Shown here: positions 44,229 to 54,241 of the stretch, one piece after another | How positions within the stretch are numbered: position 1 is the stretch's first letter | How the letters are laid out: each line of letters begins with the position of its first letter | Source of the DNA: Tamaricihabitans halophyticus | GTDB taxonomy: Bacteria > Actinomycetota > Actinomycetes > Mycobacteriales > Pseudonocardiaceae | Reading direction: 5' to 3' | NCBI RefSeq assembly: GCF_004340875.1 | Contig: NZ_SLXQ01000002.1 | Location: 372,001 to 436,000, forward strand | Length of the DNA: 64,000 nt | The notes under the pieces: generated by a model | Databases searched by the model: none | What the model was told of the DNA's origin: nothing | What the model saw: the letters and a program-made list of their open reading frames with translations, nothing else | Position numbers and translations under genes: made by a program

Positions 44229-45464
44229 TCAGCACACCTGGCCCGCGCCGGCCGAGGGCACGGCGGTGAAGGTCCTTGGCGAGCGGTAGCCGGCGCTCCG
44301 GAATGCCTCGTACACCGTGCGCTCGATACCGGCCCGTTGATCCTGACGCACCAGCGCGATGGCCGAGCCACCGAATCCGCCACCGATCATCCGAGCCCCG
44401 AGTGCTCCCGAGCCGATGGCGGTATCCACCGCAAGGTCGAGTTCAGCGCAGGAGACCTGGTAGTCGTCCCGCAGGCTGACATGTGAGGCGGTCAGCGATC
44501 CGCCGATCGCGCTGGTCGAGCCGGATCGAAGGGCAGTGACGACATCGAGCACGCGTTGGTTCTCGGTGACTACATGCCGGGTGAGCGCGGCCAGTTCCGC
44601 GGGTAACTCCGCCAGCGCGGCGCCAAGCTGCGCCATAGCGATATCGCGCAGGGCGGGGACGCTGAGGAGTTCCGCCGCTTTCGCGCAGCCGTTGCGCCGG
44701 TCGCCGTAGCCGGATTCGATTAGCGCGTGGTTCGACCGCGTGTCGATGACCAGGATTTCCAGGCCCTCGTCGATCGAGCGAAACGGCACCTGTTCCTGCT
44801 CGCCGGAGCGTACGTCGAGGAACAGGGCGTGCCCTTCGGTGCAGCACATCGACGCGGTCTGGTCGAGTATCCCGCTTGGCATGCCGACGAACTCGTTCTC
44901 CGCGCGCTGTGCCCAGCGGGCGATCGTGGCGCGGCTCGGGCCCGCCGGTACCGACTCTCGTGGTACCGACTCTTGTCGCGCCGTGTCCTGGAGTGCCGAG
45001 TCCTGGAGTGCCGAGGGGCCCACGCCGGCGAGACCCAGTAGCGCCAGCGCGACCGCGCATTCCAACGCCGCCGACGAAGACAGTCCGGCACCGGTGGGAA
45101 CATCGCTGCGCAGGACGAGATCGGCACCGCTGGCGTAGCCGTGGGCGCGCAGCACCCATGCCACCCCGGCAGGGTAGGCGGCCCAGCCGGAAACCGTGCC
45201 TGGAACCAGCTCGTCGATCCGCACTGGGGATGCCTGCTGCGCTCGCCCGTCCGAGCCGACGCTGCACAGCGTGAGCATCCCGTCCGAACGGGCTGTCCCC
45301 GCCACCGCGATGCGGTGCGGTAAGGCGAACGGCAGTACGAACCCGTCGTTGTAGTCGGTGTGTTCGCCGATCACGTTCACTCGGCCGGGCGCGACCCACA
45401 CTCCCGCCGGCCGCCGGCCGTGCCGCTCCACGAAAGCGGCACCGACCGTATCGACAAGCGTCAT
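44229..45464 (-). CDS. galK: Galactokinase
   Basis: A 411-residue GHMP kinase phosphorylating galactose at C1. The signature [24 protein letters not shown] is at residue 24, the ATP-binding loop is [13 protein letters not shown], and [13 protein letters not shown] is the C-terminal motif 3. Two adjacent 5-residue duplications ([10 protein letters not shown] and [10 protein letters not shown]) form an insertion near residue 160 that looks recent. ATG 45464 overlaps the end of ideR by 4 bp, so it is probably co-transcribed with the iron regulator. No galT is present here. Confidence 0.94.
   Translation of the reverse strand: MTLVDTVGAAFVERHGRRPAGVWVAPGRVNVIGEHTDYNDGFVLPFALPHRIAVAGTARSDGMLTLCSVGSDGRAQQASPVRIDELVPGTVSGWAAYPAGVAWVLRAHGYASGADLVLRSDVPTGAGLSSSAALECAVALALLGLAGVGPSALQDSALQDTARQESVPRESVPAGPSRATIARWAQRAENEFVGMPSGILDQTASMCCTEGHALFLDVRSGEQEQVPFRSIDEGLEILVIDTRSNHALIESGYGDRRNGCAKAAELLSVPALRDIAMAQLGAALAELPAELAALTRHVVTENQRVLDVVTALRSGSTSAIGGSLTASHVSLRDDYQVSCAELDLAVDTAIGSGALGARMIGGGFGGSAIALVRQDQRAGIERTVYEAFRSAGYRSPRTFTAVPSAGAGQVC
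44947..45014 (-). repeat. Two adjacent 15-bp tandem duplications inside galK
   Basis: Plus-strand GGTACCGACTCTCGT is repeated with one change at 44962-44976, and GTCCTGGAGTGCCGA is repeated exactly at 45000-45014. Both are multiples of three and keep the frame, adding 5 residues each. Confidence 0.9.
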
Positions 45465-46159
45465 TTGACCTGGGCAAGTACCGCATGCAGCACCGAGGTG
45501 CCGACCTCGGTGGAGCGCTGTTCGCCGCGTACCTCGATGCGCTTGGTCGCGGTGTCCAGCTTGCCGATCTCGACGGTACCGCCGGGCACCAGCCCGACTT
45601 CCTTGAGCTCGACCATCAGGGCGCTGTCCAGCTGCAGGTGTTCGGCGAGCCGGCGGACCTCGACCTTCCCGCCGCCCCTGCGGGCCACCTCGTCCAGGCG
45701 GACCAGGTCGGACTCGATAGGCGGCGCCGGTTGCCCGCCGTCCACGAGCAAGTCGAGCCCGGGGATCGGGTTGCCGTAGGGCGAGGTGGACGGATGGTTG
45801 AGCAGCTTCACCAGCTTGCGCTCGACCGCCTCGCTCATCACGTGTTCCCAACGGCAGGCTTCGTTGTGGACCTCTTCCCACTCGAGCCCGATGACGTCGA
45901 CAAGCAGCCGCTCGGCCAGCCGGTGCTTGCGCATGACCGCGACCGCGAGCTCCCTACCGTGCTCGGTGAGCTGCAGGTGGCGGTCACTGGCCACGATCAC
46001 GAGACCGTCGCGTTCCATCCGGGCCACGGTCTGGCTGACCGTCGGGCCGCTTTGCTCGAGTCGTTCCGCGATACGCGCGCGCAGCGGAACCATGCCCTCT
46101 TCCTCGAGCTCGTAGATGGTCTTCAAGTACATCTCAGTAGTGTCGATGAGATCGTTCAC
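45461..46159 (-). CDS. ideR: Iron-dependent regulator (DtxR/IdeR family)
   Basis: A 232-residue metalloregulator that represses iron-uptake genes when loaded with Fe(II). The winged helix is at the N-terminus ([44 protein letters not shown]), the metal-binding dimer domain has [34 protein letters not shown] (Cys, Glu and His ligands in CRWEH), and an SH3-like domain ends the protein ([12 protein letters not shown]). GTG 46159 is preceded by GGGG. It starts an ideR-galK-galE cluster; a dtxR-galE link is also known in corynebacteria. Confidence 0.95.
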   Translation of the reverse strand: MNDLIDTTEMYLKTIYELEEEGMVPLRARIAERLEQSGPTVSQTVARMERDGLVIVASDRHLQLTEHGRELAVAVMRKHRLAERLLVDVIGLEWEEVHNEACRWEHVMSEAVERKLVKLLNHPSTSPYGNPIPGLDLLVDGGQPAPPIESDLVRLDEVARRGGGKVEVRRLAEHLQLDSALMVELKEVGLVPGGTVEIGKLDTATKRIEVRGEQRSTEVGTSVLHAVLAQVK

Positions 46160-46320
46160 GCCTTATCCCCTTTTGTCGCGGCTGTCCATGGTAGTCGCGG
46201 GTCCCGACACTCTCGTCTGCTGATCTCGTTCGGGTGGCCTCGACCAAGGCAGCCGACCGTCCGGGCTGCCGGACCGGGGACCGACCGGCGGATGCCGTGG
46301 AAAGACGGCAGGATGTCGGT

Positions 46321-47169
46321 GTGCGTCCACTGATCACGACTACGGAACTTGCCGGATTGTTGGGTACACCCGAACAGCCAACGTTGCTGGACATTCGCTG
46401 GCGGTTGGGCGGACCACCTGGTCACCAAGTTTACAAGCTGGGACATCTTCCCGGCGCGGTGTTCCTCGACATGGACACCGAACTCGCCGGCCCACCGGGC
46501 AACGGCGGCCGCCACCCCCTACCGGAGCCGACGATTCTGCAGCGTGCGCTGCGTCGCGCCGGTGTCCGTGCGGACCATCCCGTGGTGGTCTACGACGACG
46601 CGGACGGCTCCGCCGCCGCCCGCGCCTGGTGGCTGTTGCGCTGGGCAGGGCATTCGGCGGTCGCTCTACTCGACGGTGGTTACGCGGCGTGGCGAGGGGC
46701 TGGGCATGCCGTGACGACGGTGGAGCCGGAGCCCACCCCGGGCGATATCCAGGTGCGCCCTGGCGCGATGCCGGTACTGGATGCCGAACAAGCGGCCGAG
46801 CTGGCCACTGCGGAGCATCCGGGGGTGTTGCTGGACGCGCGGGCGGCGCAGCGGTACGCGGGCCACCAGGAGCCGATCGATCCGCGCGCGGGACATATTC
46901 CCGGCGCGCGCAACGCGCCGATCAGCGAGCAGGTCGACGCGGCCGGCCACTGGCTGTCGCCAGCAGAGCTCGCCGAACGGTTCGCCACGCTGGGCGTACG
47001 CGCCACCGAACCGGTTGGCGCGTACTGCGGCTCCGGGATCACCGCCGCCTCGCTGGTGCTCGCCCTTGAAGTGGCCGGTCACCCCGAACCGGTCGCGCTC
47101 TACAGTGGCTCCTGGTCGCACTGGTGCACCGATCCGAACCGGCCGGTCGCCACCGGCGAGACGCCATAA
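46321..47169 (+). CDS. Two-domain sulfurtransferase (rhodanese/3-mercaptopyruvate type)
   Basis: A 282-residue sulfurtransferase. The N-terminal rhodanese domain (LLDIRWRLGGPPGHQVYKLGHLPGAVFLDMDTEL, VVVYDDADGSAAARAWWLLRWAGH) lacks the catalytic Cys. The C-terminal domain has VLLDARAAQRYAG, GHIPGARNAP and the active-site loop AYCGSGITA, whose CGSG pattern resembles mercaptopyruvate sulfurtransferase more than classical rhodanese. GTG 46321 is chosen from an AGGA upstream and the domain start. Confidence 0.9.
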   Translation: MRPLITTTELAGLLGTPEQPTLLDIRWRLGGPPGHQVYKLGHLPGAVFLDMDTELAGPPGNGGRHPLPEPTILQRALRRAGVRADHPVVVYDDADGSAAARAWWLLRWAGHSAVALLDGGYAAWRGAGHAVTTVEPEPTPGDIQVRPGAMPVLDAEQAAELATAEHPGVLLDARAAQRYAGHQEPIDPRAGHIPGARNAPISEQVDAAGHWLSPAELAERFATLGVRATEPVGAYCGSGITAASLVLALEVAGHPEPVALYSGSWSHWCTDPNRPVATGETP

Positions 47170-47239
47170 CCAGCGCGGGCGGGACGGGCCGAGCCAACCT
47201 GGCGCGCGAGAGCGGCTCGGCGGGTTACCGTACCGAACC

Positions 47240-48412
47240 ATGGGTGCACCGGCCGTTGTGTGGGATTCCGAACTGCTTGGCTACGACCTGGGTGGTGAGC
47301 ACCCGTTCAATCCGGTGCGGCTGGAACTGACCATCCGGTTGGCCAACGCGCTCGGCGTGCTCGATGGGGTCCCGCTGTTGCGGCCCGAACAGGCGCCCGA
47401 AGCCGAACTGGAACGGGTACACACGCACGAGTACCTGGAAGCCGTGAAACAGGCGCCGATGGTTGGCTGGGACCTCGAGCACGGCCTCGGCACCACCGAC
47501 AACCCGGTTTTCGACCAGATGCACTCCGCCTCCGCGCTGGTCGTCGGATCCACCCTGCTCGCGGCCGAACAGCTCGCCAGCGGGAGTGTTACCCGCGCGG
47601 TGAGTATCGCCGGTGGGCTGCACCACGCGATGCGCGACCATGCCGCGGGTTTCTGCGTCTACAACGACTGCGCGGTGGCCATCTCCTGGCTGCTGGACAA
47701 CGGGTTCGACCGGATCGCCTATGTGGATACCGACGTGCATCACGGCGACGGAGTACAGGCCGCCTTCTACGACGACCCGAGGGTGCTGACGATCTCCCTG
47801 CACCAGAGCCCGCTGACGTTATGGCCGGGAACCGGCGCCGCCACCGAGATCGGGGCCGGTTCGGCGCAGGGCTACGCGGTCAACGTGCCACTGCCGCCGG
47901 GTACCGGCGATGACGGTTGGCTGCGCGCCTTCCACGCGGTCGTGCCCTCCCTGCTCGCCGAGTTCCGCCCGCAGGTGCTGGTGACCCAGTGCGGGGTGGA
48001 TTCGCATCGCGAGGATCCGCTCGCGGATCTGGCACTGACCGTGGACGGTCACCGGACGATCTACCGAGAACTGCGCGGCCTTGCCGAGGCCCACGCGGAT
48101 GGTCGCTGGCTGGCCATGGGCGGCGGCGGGTATCAGCTCGTCCGGGTGGTCCCGCGATCATGGACGCATCTGATCGCGACCATGCTCGATCGTGATGTGG
48201 CTCCGGACACGCGGCTGCCGGCGAGCTGGGTGGACCCGCTGCGCGCGAACGCGCCGAGTATCCAGTTGCCGACTACCATGAGCGATGGCGGTACGCCGGA
48301 GTTTCAGCGGTGGGGAGGTGAGCTGGGCGACTCCGTGGACCGGGCCATCCGAGAAACTCGGCGCGCGGTGTTTCCGTTGCACGGATTGGATCCAGACGAT
48401 CCACGGGACTAG
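47240..48412 (+). CDS. acuC: AcuC-like histone-deacetylase-family protein (probable lysine deacetylase)
   Basis: A 390-residue zinc-dependent deacetylase. Conserved residues are visible: GGLHHAMRDHAAGFCVYND (tandem His), YVDTDVHHGDGVQ (Asp and His zinc ligands), TISLHQSPLTLWPGTG, CGVDSHREDPLADLALT (second Asp ligand) and GGGGYQL. In Bacillus, AcuC deacetylates acetyl-CoA synthetase. The next gene, 48 bp downstream, is a Pat-like acetyltransferase, strongly suggesting an acetylation/deacetylation pair. Confidence 0.92.
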   Translation: MGAPAVVWDSELLGYDLGGEHPFNPVRLELTIRLANALGVLDGVPLLRPEQAPEAELERVHTHEYLEAVKQAPMVGWDLEHGLGTTDNPVFDQMHSASALVVGSTLLAAEQLASGSVTRAVSIAGGLHHAMRDHAAGFCVYNDCAVAISWLLDNGFDRIAYVDTDVHHGDGVQAAFYDDPRVLTISLHQSPLTLWPGTGAATEIGAGSAQGYAVNVPLPPGTGDDGWLRAFHAVVPSLLAEFRPQVLVTQCGVDSHREDPLADLALTVDGHRTIYRELRGLAEAHADGRWLAMGGGGYQLVRVVPRSWTHLIATMLDRDVAPDTRLPASWVDPLRANAPSIQLPTTMSDGGTPEFQRWGGELGDSVDRAIRETRRAVFPLHGLDPDDPRD

Positions 48413-48460
48413 AACCGGTCGATCGCGAGTCAGCGGGCTAAGCGGATCCACCCGGGAGGA

Positions 48461-51244
48461 ATGTACACAGTGGATAGGTCGGACGAGAAGCGCGATCCGG
48501 ACGCGGTAGCCGGTTCCGCCGAGCAGCCGGAGCAGGCGGACCAGCGACGGGATCCGTATGACTATCCACGCAGGTGGGAAGCCGATGTCGTACTCGCCGA
48601 CGGCGGCACGGTGCATCTGCGCCCGATCACCCCGGCCGACCAGGACGCCATCCTTGCCTTCCACGGCCGGCTGTCCGACCGCACTCGATACTTTCGCTAC
48701 TTCGGCCCTTACCCCCGCATGCCCCAGCGCGATCTCGAACGGTTCACCAATGTGGACCACCATGATCGCGTGGCCTTCGTCGCGCTGCTTGGCGACGACA
48801 TTGTCTCGGTCGGCCGTTACGAACGGCTTGGCGAGTCCAACCAGGCCGAGGTTGCTTTCGTGGTCGAGGATTCGCACCAGGGCAGGGGACTGGGCTCGAT
48901 ACTGCTCGAACACCTTGCCGCGGCGGCTCGGGAGTGTGGGCTGACCTCCTTCGTCGCCGAAGTGCTCGCGGAGAACCCGCAGATGGTTCGGGTGTTCCGC
49001 GAAGCCGGCTATCAGGTCAGCCGCGCGCTCGAGGAGGGCGTGCTGCACCTGGAATTCGATATCGACCCGACCGAGGATTCCCTCGCCGTCGCACGGTCGC
49101 GGGAACAGGCTGCCGAGGCACGCAGCGTGTACAACGTGTTGCATCCGCGTTCGGTAGCGGTGATCGGTGCCTCCGCCGATCCAACCAAGGTCGGCTACGC
49201 GGTGTTGAGCAACTTGCTGCTCGCTGACTTCGCCGGCCCGGTGTACCCGGTGAATCCGGAACATGTCGCGGTGCGCGGCGTGCGCGCCTACCGGTCCGTT
49301 GTGGACATCCCGGATCCGGTTGATCTCGCCGTTGTCGCGGTGCCCGCGGCGAGCATGGACGATGTGCTCGACGGGTGTCTGGCCAAAGGCGTGAAGGCTT
49401 TGCTCGTGGTGTCCGCCGGATACGGCGAGACTGGCCCACACGGTCTCCACGAGGAACGGCGGCTGGCCGGCGAGGCAAGGGCACATGGCATGCGCGTGAT
49501 CGGGCCGAACGCGCTCGGCGTGGTGAACACCAACGGGTCGGTGCGGCTGAACGCGACGCTCGCGCCGAAACTGCCCGCGCGCGGGCGAACCGGATTCTTC
49601 TGCCAGTCCGGCGCGCTGGGCACGGCGATTCTCGCGGACGCCGCGGCGCGCGGGCTGGGGCTGTCCACCTTCGTGTCCGCCGGTAACCGCGCGGATGTGT
49701 CCGGCAACGACCTGTTGCAGTACTGGGAGACCGATCCGGGCACCGATGTGGTGCTGCTCTATCTCGAATCCTTCGGCAACCCGCGCAAGTTCGCCAGGTT
49801 GGCGCGCCGGCTCGGCCGGAGCAAGCCGATCGTGGCGGTGAAATCCGGCCGGCATGCGATCAGTCCCGCGTTGGCGGCCACCTCGGTGCGGGTCGACGAA
49901 TCCAGCGTGCAGGCACTGTTCGAACAGGCCGGGGTGATTCGGGTTGAGTCGCTAGCCCAGCTGTTCGATACCGCGATGCTACTGGCACACCAACCCCTGC
50001 CCACGGGAAACCGCATCGCCATCGTCGGCAACTCGACCGCGATCGCGGTGCTCGCCTCGGACACCGCACTGGCACAGGATCTGGAACTGGCCTGTGATCC
50101 GATCGATGTCGGTACGCATGCCGGCCCTGAGGAGTTCGCGACCGCGGTCCGCGAAGCACTCGCGAGATCCGATGTGGACTCCGCGGTCGTGGTGTTCGTA
50201 CCGCCGGTCGCGGTGCCCGGCACGGCCTATGCCCGTGCTCTACGGGATATCGTCGACGACTACGCGGCCGGTTCGAGCACCCCCAAGCCGATCGTGTCCA
50301 CCTTCCTTGCCGCGGAAGGCATTCCGAATGAGCTCGCCGTGCATGACGACAGTGGCGCGGTGACCAAGGGCTCGGTGCCGTCCTATCCGAGTCCGGAACG
50401 TGCGGTGCTCGCCCTGGCGCGAGTCACCCGATATGCGCGCTGGCGTTCGGCCGAGCAGGGCCGGATCGTGCGGCCAGTCGATACGCACCCAGAACGGGCC
50501 CACGAGGTGGTCCGCACGGCCCTGGACACGGCCGAGAGCGGTCCGCACACTGGGAAGCCGGTCCGGATGACCGATGAGCAGGCCCTCGAGTTGCTCGCCG
50601 CCTATGGCATCCCGGTTGTGCCGTATCGGGTGGTCTCCAACGAGGCGGAGGCGGTCGCGGCCGCCGATGACTTGGGTTATCCGGTGGCGGTGAAGTCCGC
50701 CGACGAGCGGTTACGCAACCGGCCGGATCTGCTCGGCGTGCGGCTGGACCTGGATACCCCGGATGCGGTTCGGGGCGCATATCAGGTGTTGGTATCCGAT
50801 TCGGCCGCGGACACCGTGTACGTGCAGCGGATGGCGCCGCGCGGGGTTTCCTGCGTGCTCGGACTGCAGGACGACCCATCGTTCGGCAGCCTGATCTCCT
50901 TCGGCCTCGGCGGTATCGTGAGCGATCTGCTCGGCGACCGCGCTTACCGTGCGGTCCCGCTCACCGATGTGGATGCGGCCGCGCTGGTGCGCGAGCCGAA
51001 GGCGGCACCACTACTGACCGGGTACCGCGGAGATGAACCGGTCGACCTCGGTGCGCTGCGGGATCTGGTGCTGCGCCTTGCCACGCTGGCCGAGGACCAG
51101 CCCGAGGTGCGCTGGGTGGCCTTCGAACCCGTACTCGCCTCGCCGGACGGCGCGAACGTGCTCAGCGCACGGATCGGCCTTGGTCCGCCGCCAGCGAGGC
51201 CGGACACCGGACCGCGCCGGTTGCGTTCGCTCGACCCGCGTTGA
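48461..51244 (+). CDS. Pat-like protein acetyltransferase: GNAT fused to ADP-forming acyl-CoA synthetase-like domains
   Basis: A 927-residue multidomain protein. The order is: an N-terminal GNAT domain (about 40-200; VEDSHQGRGLGSILLEHL is the acetyl-CoA loop), CoA-binding (about 220-340; VAVIGASADPTKVGYAVLSNLL), ligase-CoA (about 350-500; GFFCQSGALGTAILADAA, FVSAGNRADVSGNDLLQYW) and ATP-grasp (about 700-915). Active ADP-forming synthetases have a phosphorylated His in SHTG; here the equivalent stretch after KSGRHAISPAL reads AATSV, so ligase activity is probably lost, as in enteric Pat. Pat-type enzymes acetylate acetyl-CoA synthetase. It lies directly behind acuC. Confidence 0.92.
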   Translation: MYTVDRSDEKRDPDAVAGSAEQPEQADQRRDPYDYPRRWEADVVLADGGTVHLRPITPADQDAILAFHGRLSDRTRYFRYFGPYPRMPQRDLERFTNVDHHDRVAFVALLGDDIVSVGRYERLGESNQAEVAFVVEDSHQGRGLGSILLEHLAAAARECGLTSFVAEVLAENPQMVRVFREAGYQVSRALEEGVLHLEFDIDPTEDSLAVARSREQAAEARSVYNVLHPRSVAVIGASADPTKVGYAVLSNLLLADFAGPVYPVNPEHVAVRGVRAYRSVVDIPDPVDLAVVAVPAASMDDVLDGCLAKGVKALLVVSAGYGETGPHGLHEERRLAGEARAHGMRVIGPNALGVVNTNGSVRLNATLAPKLPARGRTGFFCQSGALGTAILADAAARGLGLSTFVSAGNRADVSGNDLLQYWETDPGTDVVLLYLESFGNPRKFARLARRLGRSKPIVAVKSGRHAISPALAATSVRVDESSVQALFEQAGVIRVESLAQLFDTAMLLAHQPLPTGNRIAIVGNSTAIAVLASDTALAQDLELACDPIDVGTHAGPEEFATAVREALARSDVDSAVVVFVPPVAVPGTAYARALRDIVDDYAAGSSTPKPIVSTFLAAEGIPNELAVHDDSGAVTKGSVPSYPSPERAVLALARVTRYARWRSAEQGRIVRPVDTHPERAHEVVRTALDTAESGPHTGKPVRMTDEQALELLAAYGIPVVPYRVVSNEAEAVAAADDLGYPVAVKSADERLRNRPDLLGVRLDLDTPDAVRGAYQVLVSDSAADTVYVQRMAPRGVSCVLGLQDDPSFGSLISFGLGGIVSDLLGDRAYRAVPLTDVDAAALVREPKAAPLLTGYRGDEPVDLGALRDLVLRLATLAEDQPEVRWVAFEPVLASPDGANVLSARIGLGPPPARPDTGPRRLRSLDPR

Positions 51245-51298
51245 CCGACCGAACCGGCGTGCTTGTCCGCCGTTCGTAGTTCGGCCTACCGTGCCGGT

Positions 51299-51739
51299 AT
51301 GCCGAAACAGCAGGTATCGCGTAGTCGGGTTATTCCGGCCGCACCGGAGCACATCTTCGCCCTACTGGTGGATCCGGCCAAACATGCGCTTTTCGACGGT
51401 TCCGGCACGATCAAGGGCGCGCGCGGCTCGGCCGGCAAACGGCTCACCCTCGGTTCGACCTTCGGCATGGACATGCGGATACTCGCGCCTTATCGGATCA
51501 CCAACACGGTGGTCGAGTTCGAGGAGAACGTGCTCATCGCCTGGCGGCATTTCTACGGCCACCGCTGGCGCTGGCACCTGGCCGCCCGAGGCCATGGCCA
51601 GACCGAGGTCACCGAAACGTTCGACTGGTCGACCGCACGGACCGCGCGGCTGCTCGGCCGCACACAGATCCCGGCACGCAACACCAAGGCGATCGAGCGC
51701 AGCCTACGACTGCTCGACGAGCACTTTCGTGCCCAGTGA
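51299..51739 (+). CDS. SRPBCC (START-like) family protein
   Basis: A 146-residue lipid-transfer-like fold (polyketide cyclase/dehydrase group): VIPAAPEHIFALLVDPAKHALFDGSG, a middle strand set (FGMDMRILAPYRITNTVVEFEENVLIAWRHF) and the long C-terminal helix (NTKAIERSLRLLDEHF). Such proteins bind small hydrophobic ligands. No catalytic residues can be assigned. Confidence 0.83.
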   Translation: MPKQQVSRSRVIPAAPEHIFALLVDPAKHALFDGSGTIKGARGSAGKRLTLGSTFGMDMRILAPYRITNTVVEFEENVLIAWRHFYGHRWRWHLAARGHGQTEVTETFDWSTARTARLLGRTQIPARNTKAIERSLRLLDEHFRAQ

Positions 51740-51804
51740 CCGGGTCGCGAGCAAACCCCAGGTTCGCGCGCAACCTTCCACCGGTCCCGTTCCGTCTACC
51801 GGGT

Positions 51805-52398
51805 ATGAGACAGCTACGAAATCGCCTCGGGTTGTTCGCGGGTGCCAGCATGGTGGTCCTGCTCGGCGCCGCCTGCGCGACTGGCCAGGACCAATCCGTC
51901 GAGCCGCGTGCCGGCCAGGCCAGCGAAGACCATCCAGCCGATGGCCAGGGCGGCACCAATCAGCACGGTGCCGATCCGGGTGGGGCCAATCACGGTGGGA
52001 CCGACGGCACGAACGACGCGGGCAGCTCGGATGGCGGTGAAGCACCGAGCAGCGACGGAGCCGATCAGGAGGTGCCCGCCGGGGCGAAACCCCTCCCGCA
52101 GGGCCAGATCGTGGACGAAGGACCAACCGCGTCGGCGGACCGCAAGCAGGTATGGGTCAGCGGGAATGGCCGCACGATCACCGTGGTCGCCCAGGAAGCC
52201 GGCTGCGGCTCGGCCACCGCACGGGTCACCGGGCAGCAGGCCGAGCGGGTCCAGATACGTGCTACCGAGCTCGTGCGGACGGCCCCGGGCATGGCATGCA
52301 CAATGGACATCCGCTACCCGAAGCTCAACGTTTCGGTGGACGAACCGCTCGGCGAGCGCACCGTGGTGATCGAGCGGACCAAAAAGCGCGTCGATTAA
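51805..52398 (+). CDS. Lipoprotein with Asp/Gly-rich linker
   Basis: A 197-residue lipoprotein. The signal sequence ([24 protein letters not shown]) ends in a GAAC lipobox. A disordered Gly/Asp/Asn/His-rich linker (residues about 25-100) leads to a small folded domain with strands ([65 protein letters not shown]) and two Cys that could pair. No family recognised. It ends 4 bp inside the convergent fumarase gene. Confidence 0.8.
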   Translation: MRQLRNRLGLFAGASMVVLLGAACATGQDQSVEPRAGQASEDHPADGQGGTNQHGADPGGANHGGTDGTNDAGSSDGGEAPSSDGADQEVPAGAKPLPQGQIVDEGPTASADRKQVWVSGNGRTITVVAQEAGCGSATARVTGQQAERVQIRATELVRTAPGMACTMDIRYPKLNVSVDEPLGERTVVIERTKKRVD

Positions 52399-54068
52399 CG
52401 GAAGCTGATCTGCAGTGTCGGCGCCGAGGTCTCGGCAAAGAAGTCGTTGCCCTTGTCGTCCATCACGATGAACGCGGGGAAGTTCTCGACCTCGATCTTC
52501 CAGACCGCTTCCATGCCCAGTTCCGGGTACTCGAGTACATCGACCTTGCGGATGCAGTCCTGGGCGAGCCTGGCGGCCGGTCCACCGATCGAACCGAGAT
52601 AGAAACCGCCGTGCTCCTGGCAGGCTTGCACTACCGCACTGGACCGGTTGCCCTTGGCGAGCATGACCAGCGAACCCCCAGCGGCCTGAAACTGCGCGAC
52701 ATACGAGTCCATCCGGCCGGCGGTCGTCGGCCCGAATGAACCGGAAGGGTAGCCATCCGGGGTTTTCGCCGGTCCCGCGTAATAGACGGGGTGGTCCTTC
52801 AGGTACTGCGGCATCGGCTCGCCGGCCGCCAGCCGCTCGGCGATCTTCGCGTGCGCGATGTCCCTAGCTACCACCAGCGGACCAGTCAGCGAGAGCCGAG
52901 TCTTCACTGGGAGCTTGGTGAGCATCGCGCGGATTTCGTCCATCGGCTGGTTGAGATCGACGTGCACCACCTCGTCGGAGAGTTCCTCGTCGTGCACCTC
53001 GGGCAAATAGCGGGCCGGGTCGCGCTCCAGCTGTTCGAGGAACACGCCATCGGCGGTGATCTTCGCCTTCGCCTGCCGGTCGGCCGAACAGGACACCGCG
53101 ATGCCCACCGGGCAGGACGCGCCGTGTCGGGGCAGCCGGATCACCCGGACGTCGTGGCAGAAGTACTTGCCGCCGAACTGCGCGCCAATACCGAACTGCT
53201 GGGTCATCTCCAGCACCTGTTGTTCCAGATCGACATCGCGGAACGCGTGCCCGAGCTCGGAACCCTCGCGCGGCAGGTCGTCCAGGTACCGGGCCGAGGC
53301 CAGTTTCGCTACCTTCAGGTTGTACTCCGCCGAGGTGCCGCCAACCACGATGGCCAGGTGGTACGGCGGGCAGGCCGCGGTGCCAAGGCCGCGCAGCTTC
53401 TCGTCCAGGAACTTGGCCAGTCGAGTGGGGTTCAGTACGGCCTTGGTCTCCTGATAGAGGAACGTCTTGTTCGCGCTGCCGCCACCCTTGGCCATGAACA
53501 GAAACTCGTAGCTGGGCGCCGCATCGCCGTCCTTGTGGAACAGCTCGATCTGGGCGGGCAGATTCGTGCCCGTGTTGCGTTCTTCCCAGAAGTTCACCGG
53601 AGCCATCTGCGAATAGCGCAGATTCAGCTCCTGGTATGCCTGGAAGATCCCCTTGGCAAGCGCTTCTTCGTCGGTTCCGCCGGTGAGCACCCGCTCGTTG
53701 CGCTTGCCCATGACGATTGCCGTGCCGGTGTCCTGGCACATCGGCAGCACGCCCCCCGCGGAAATGCAGGCGTTGCGCAGCAGGTCCATCGCGACGAACC
53801 GGTCGTTCCCACTCGCCTCGGGGTCGTCCACGATCGAACGCAGCTGCTCGAGGTGGCTGGTGCGCAGCAGATGCTGGATATCCTTGACCGCCTCGCGCGC
53901 GAGTTCGGTGAGGGCTTCCGGGGCGATCCGGAGGAAGCTGCCGGCTGGGGTTTCGACCGTTTCGACCCCATCCGGAGTAAGCAGCCGATACTCCGTCCGA
54001 GTGTCCTTGCCGGTGGGCAGCAGTTCGGTGTAGTTGAAGGCGGGTCCGGGGGATGCGGTGGTGGACAC
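52395..54068 (-). CDS. Fumarate hydratase, class I ([4Fe-4S])
   Basis: A 557-residue class I fumarase interconverting fumarate and malate. Landmarks are [73 protein letters not shown] and a C-terminal domain with [13 protein letters not shown] and [24 protein letters not shown]. Three Cys (PMCQD, AACPP and SCPVG regions) are candidate cluster ligands. GTG 54068 is favoured by GGGAG 8 bases upstream. It catalyses the step after succinate dehydrogenase. Confidence 0.95.
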   Translation of the reverse strand: MSTTASPGPAFNYTELLPTGKDTRTEYRLLTPDGVETVETPAGSFLRIAPEALTELAREAVKDIQHLLRTSHLEQLRSIVDDPEASGNDRFVAMDLLRNACISAGGVLPMCQDTGTAIVMGKRNERVLTGGTDEEALAKGIFQAYQELNLRYSQMAPVNFWEERNTGTNLPAQIELFHKDGDAAPSYEFLFMAKGGGSANKTFLYQETKAVLNPTRLAKFLDEKLRGLGTAACPPYHLAIVVGGTSAEYNLKVAKLASARYLDDLPREGSELGHAFRDVDLEQQVLEMTQQFGIGAQFGGKYFCHDVRVIRLPRHGASCPVGIAVSCSADRQAKAKITADGVFLEQLERDPARYLPEVHDEELSDEVVHVDLNQPMDEIRAMLTKLPVKTRLSLTGPLVVARDIAHAKIAERLAAGEPMPQYLKDHPVYYAGPAKTPDGYPSGSFGPTTAGRMDSYVAQFQAAGGSLVMLAKGNRSSAVVQACQEHGGFYLGSIGGPAARLAQDCIRKVDVLEYPELGMEAVWKIEVENFPAFIVMDDKGNDFFAETSAPTLQISFR

Positions 54069-54136
54069 GTCAGTTGCTCCCTTGCACATTCGCGCTACTG
54101 GGCCTGACGTTACCCGGCACGGGGTTGGCGGTAATT

Positions 54137-54173
54137 CGGGAGGCCGGACCACCCCGACTGGTCCGACCTCCCG
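54137..54173. terminator. Strong hairpin downstream of sigB
   Basis: A 15-bp stem with one mismatch (54137-54151 with 54159-54173; 7-nt loop) lies 69 bp past the sigB stop on the minus strand and 69 bp upstream of the fumarase start codon. It can insulate fumarase from sigB transcription. Confidence 0.7.
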
Positions 54174-54188
54174 GCGCACGCGCCACGG

Positions 54189-54217
54189 CCGGGCGGCGAT
54201 GTCGCGGTGCCGCCCGG
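54189..54217 (-). terminator. First hairpin downstream of sigB
   Basis: A 9-bp perfect stem (CCGGGCGGC with GCCGCCCGG; 11-nt loop) begins 25 bp after the sigB stop. With the hairpin at 54137-54173 it makes a tandem terminator. Confidence 0.65.
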
Positions 54218-54241
54218 TACCGCTGGCGCGGGGCTAGCGGC

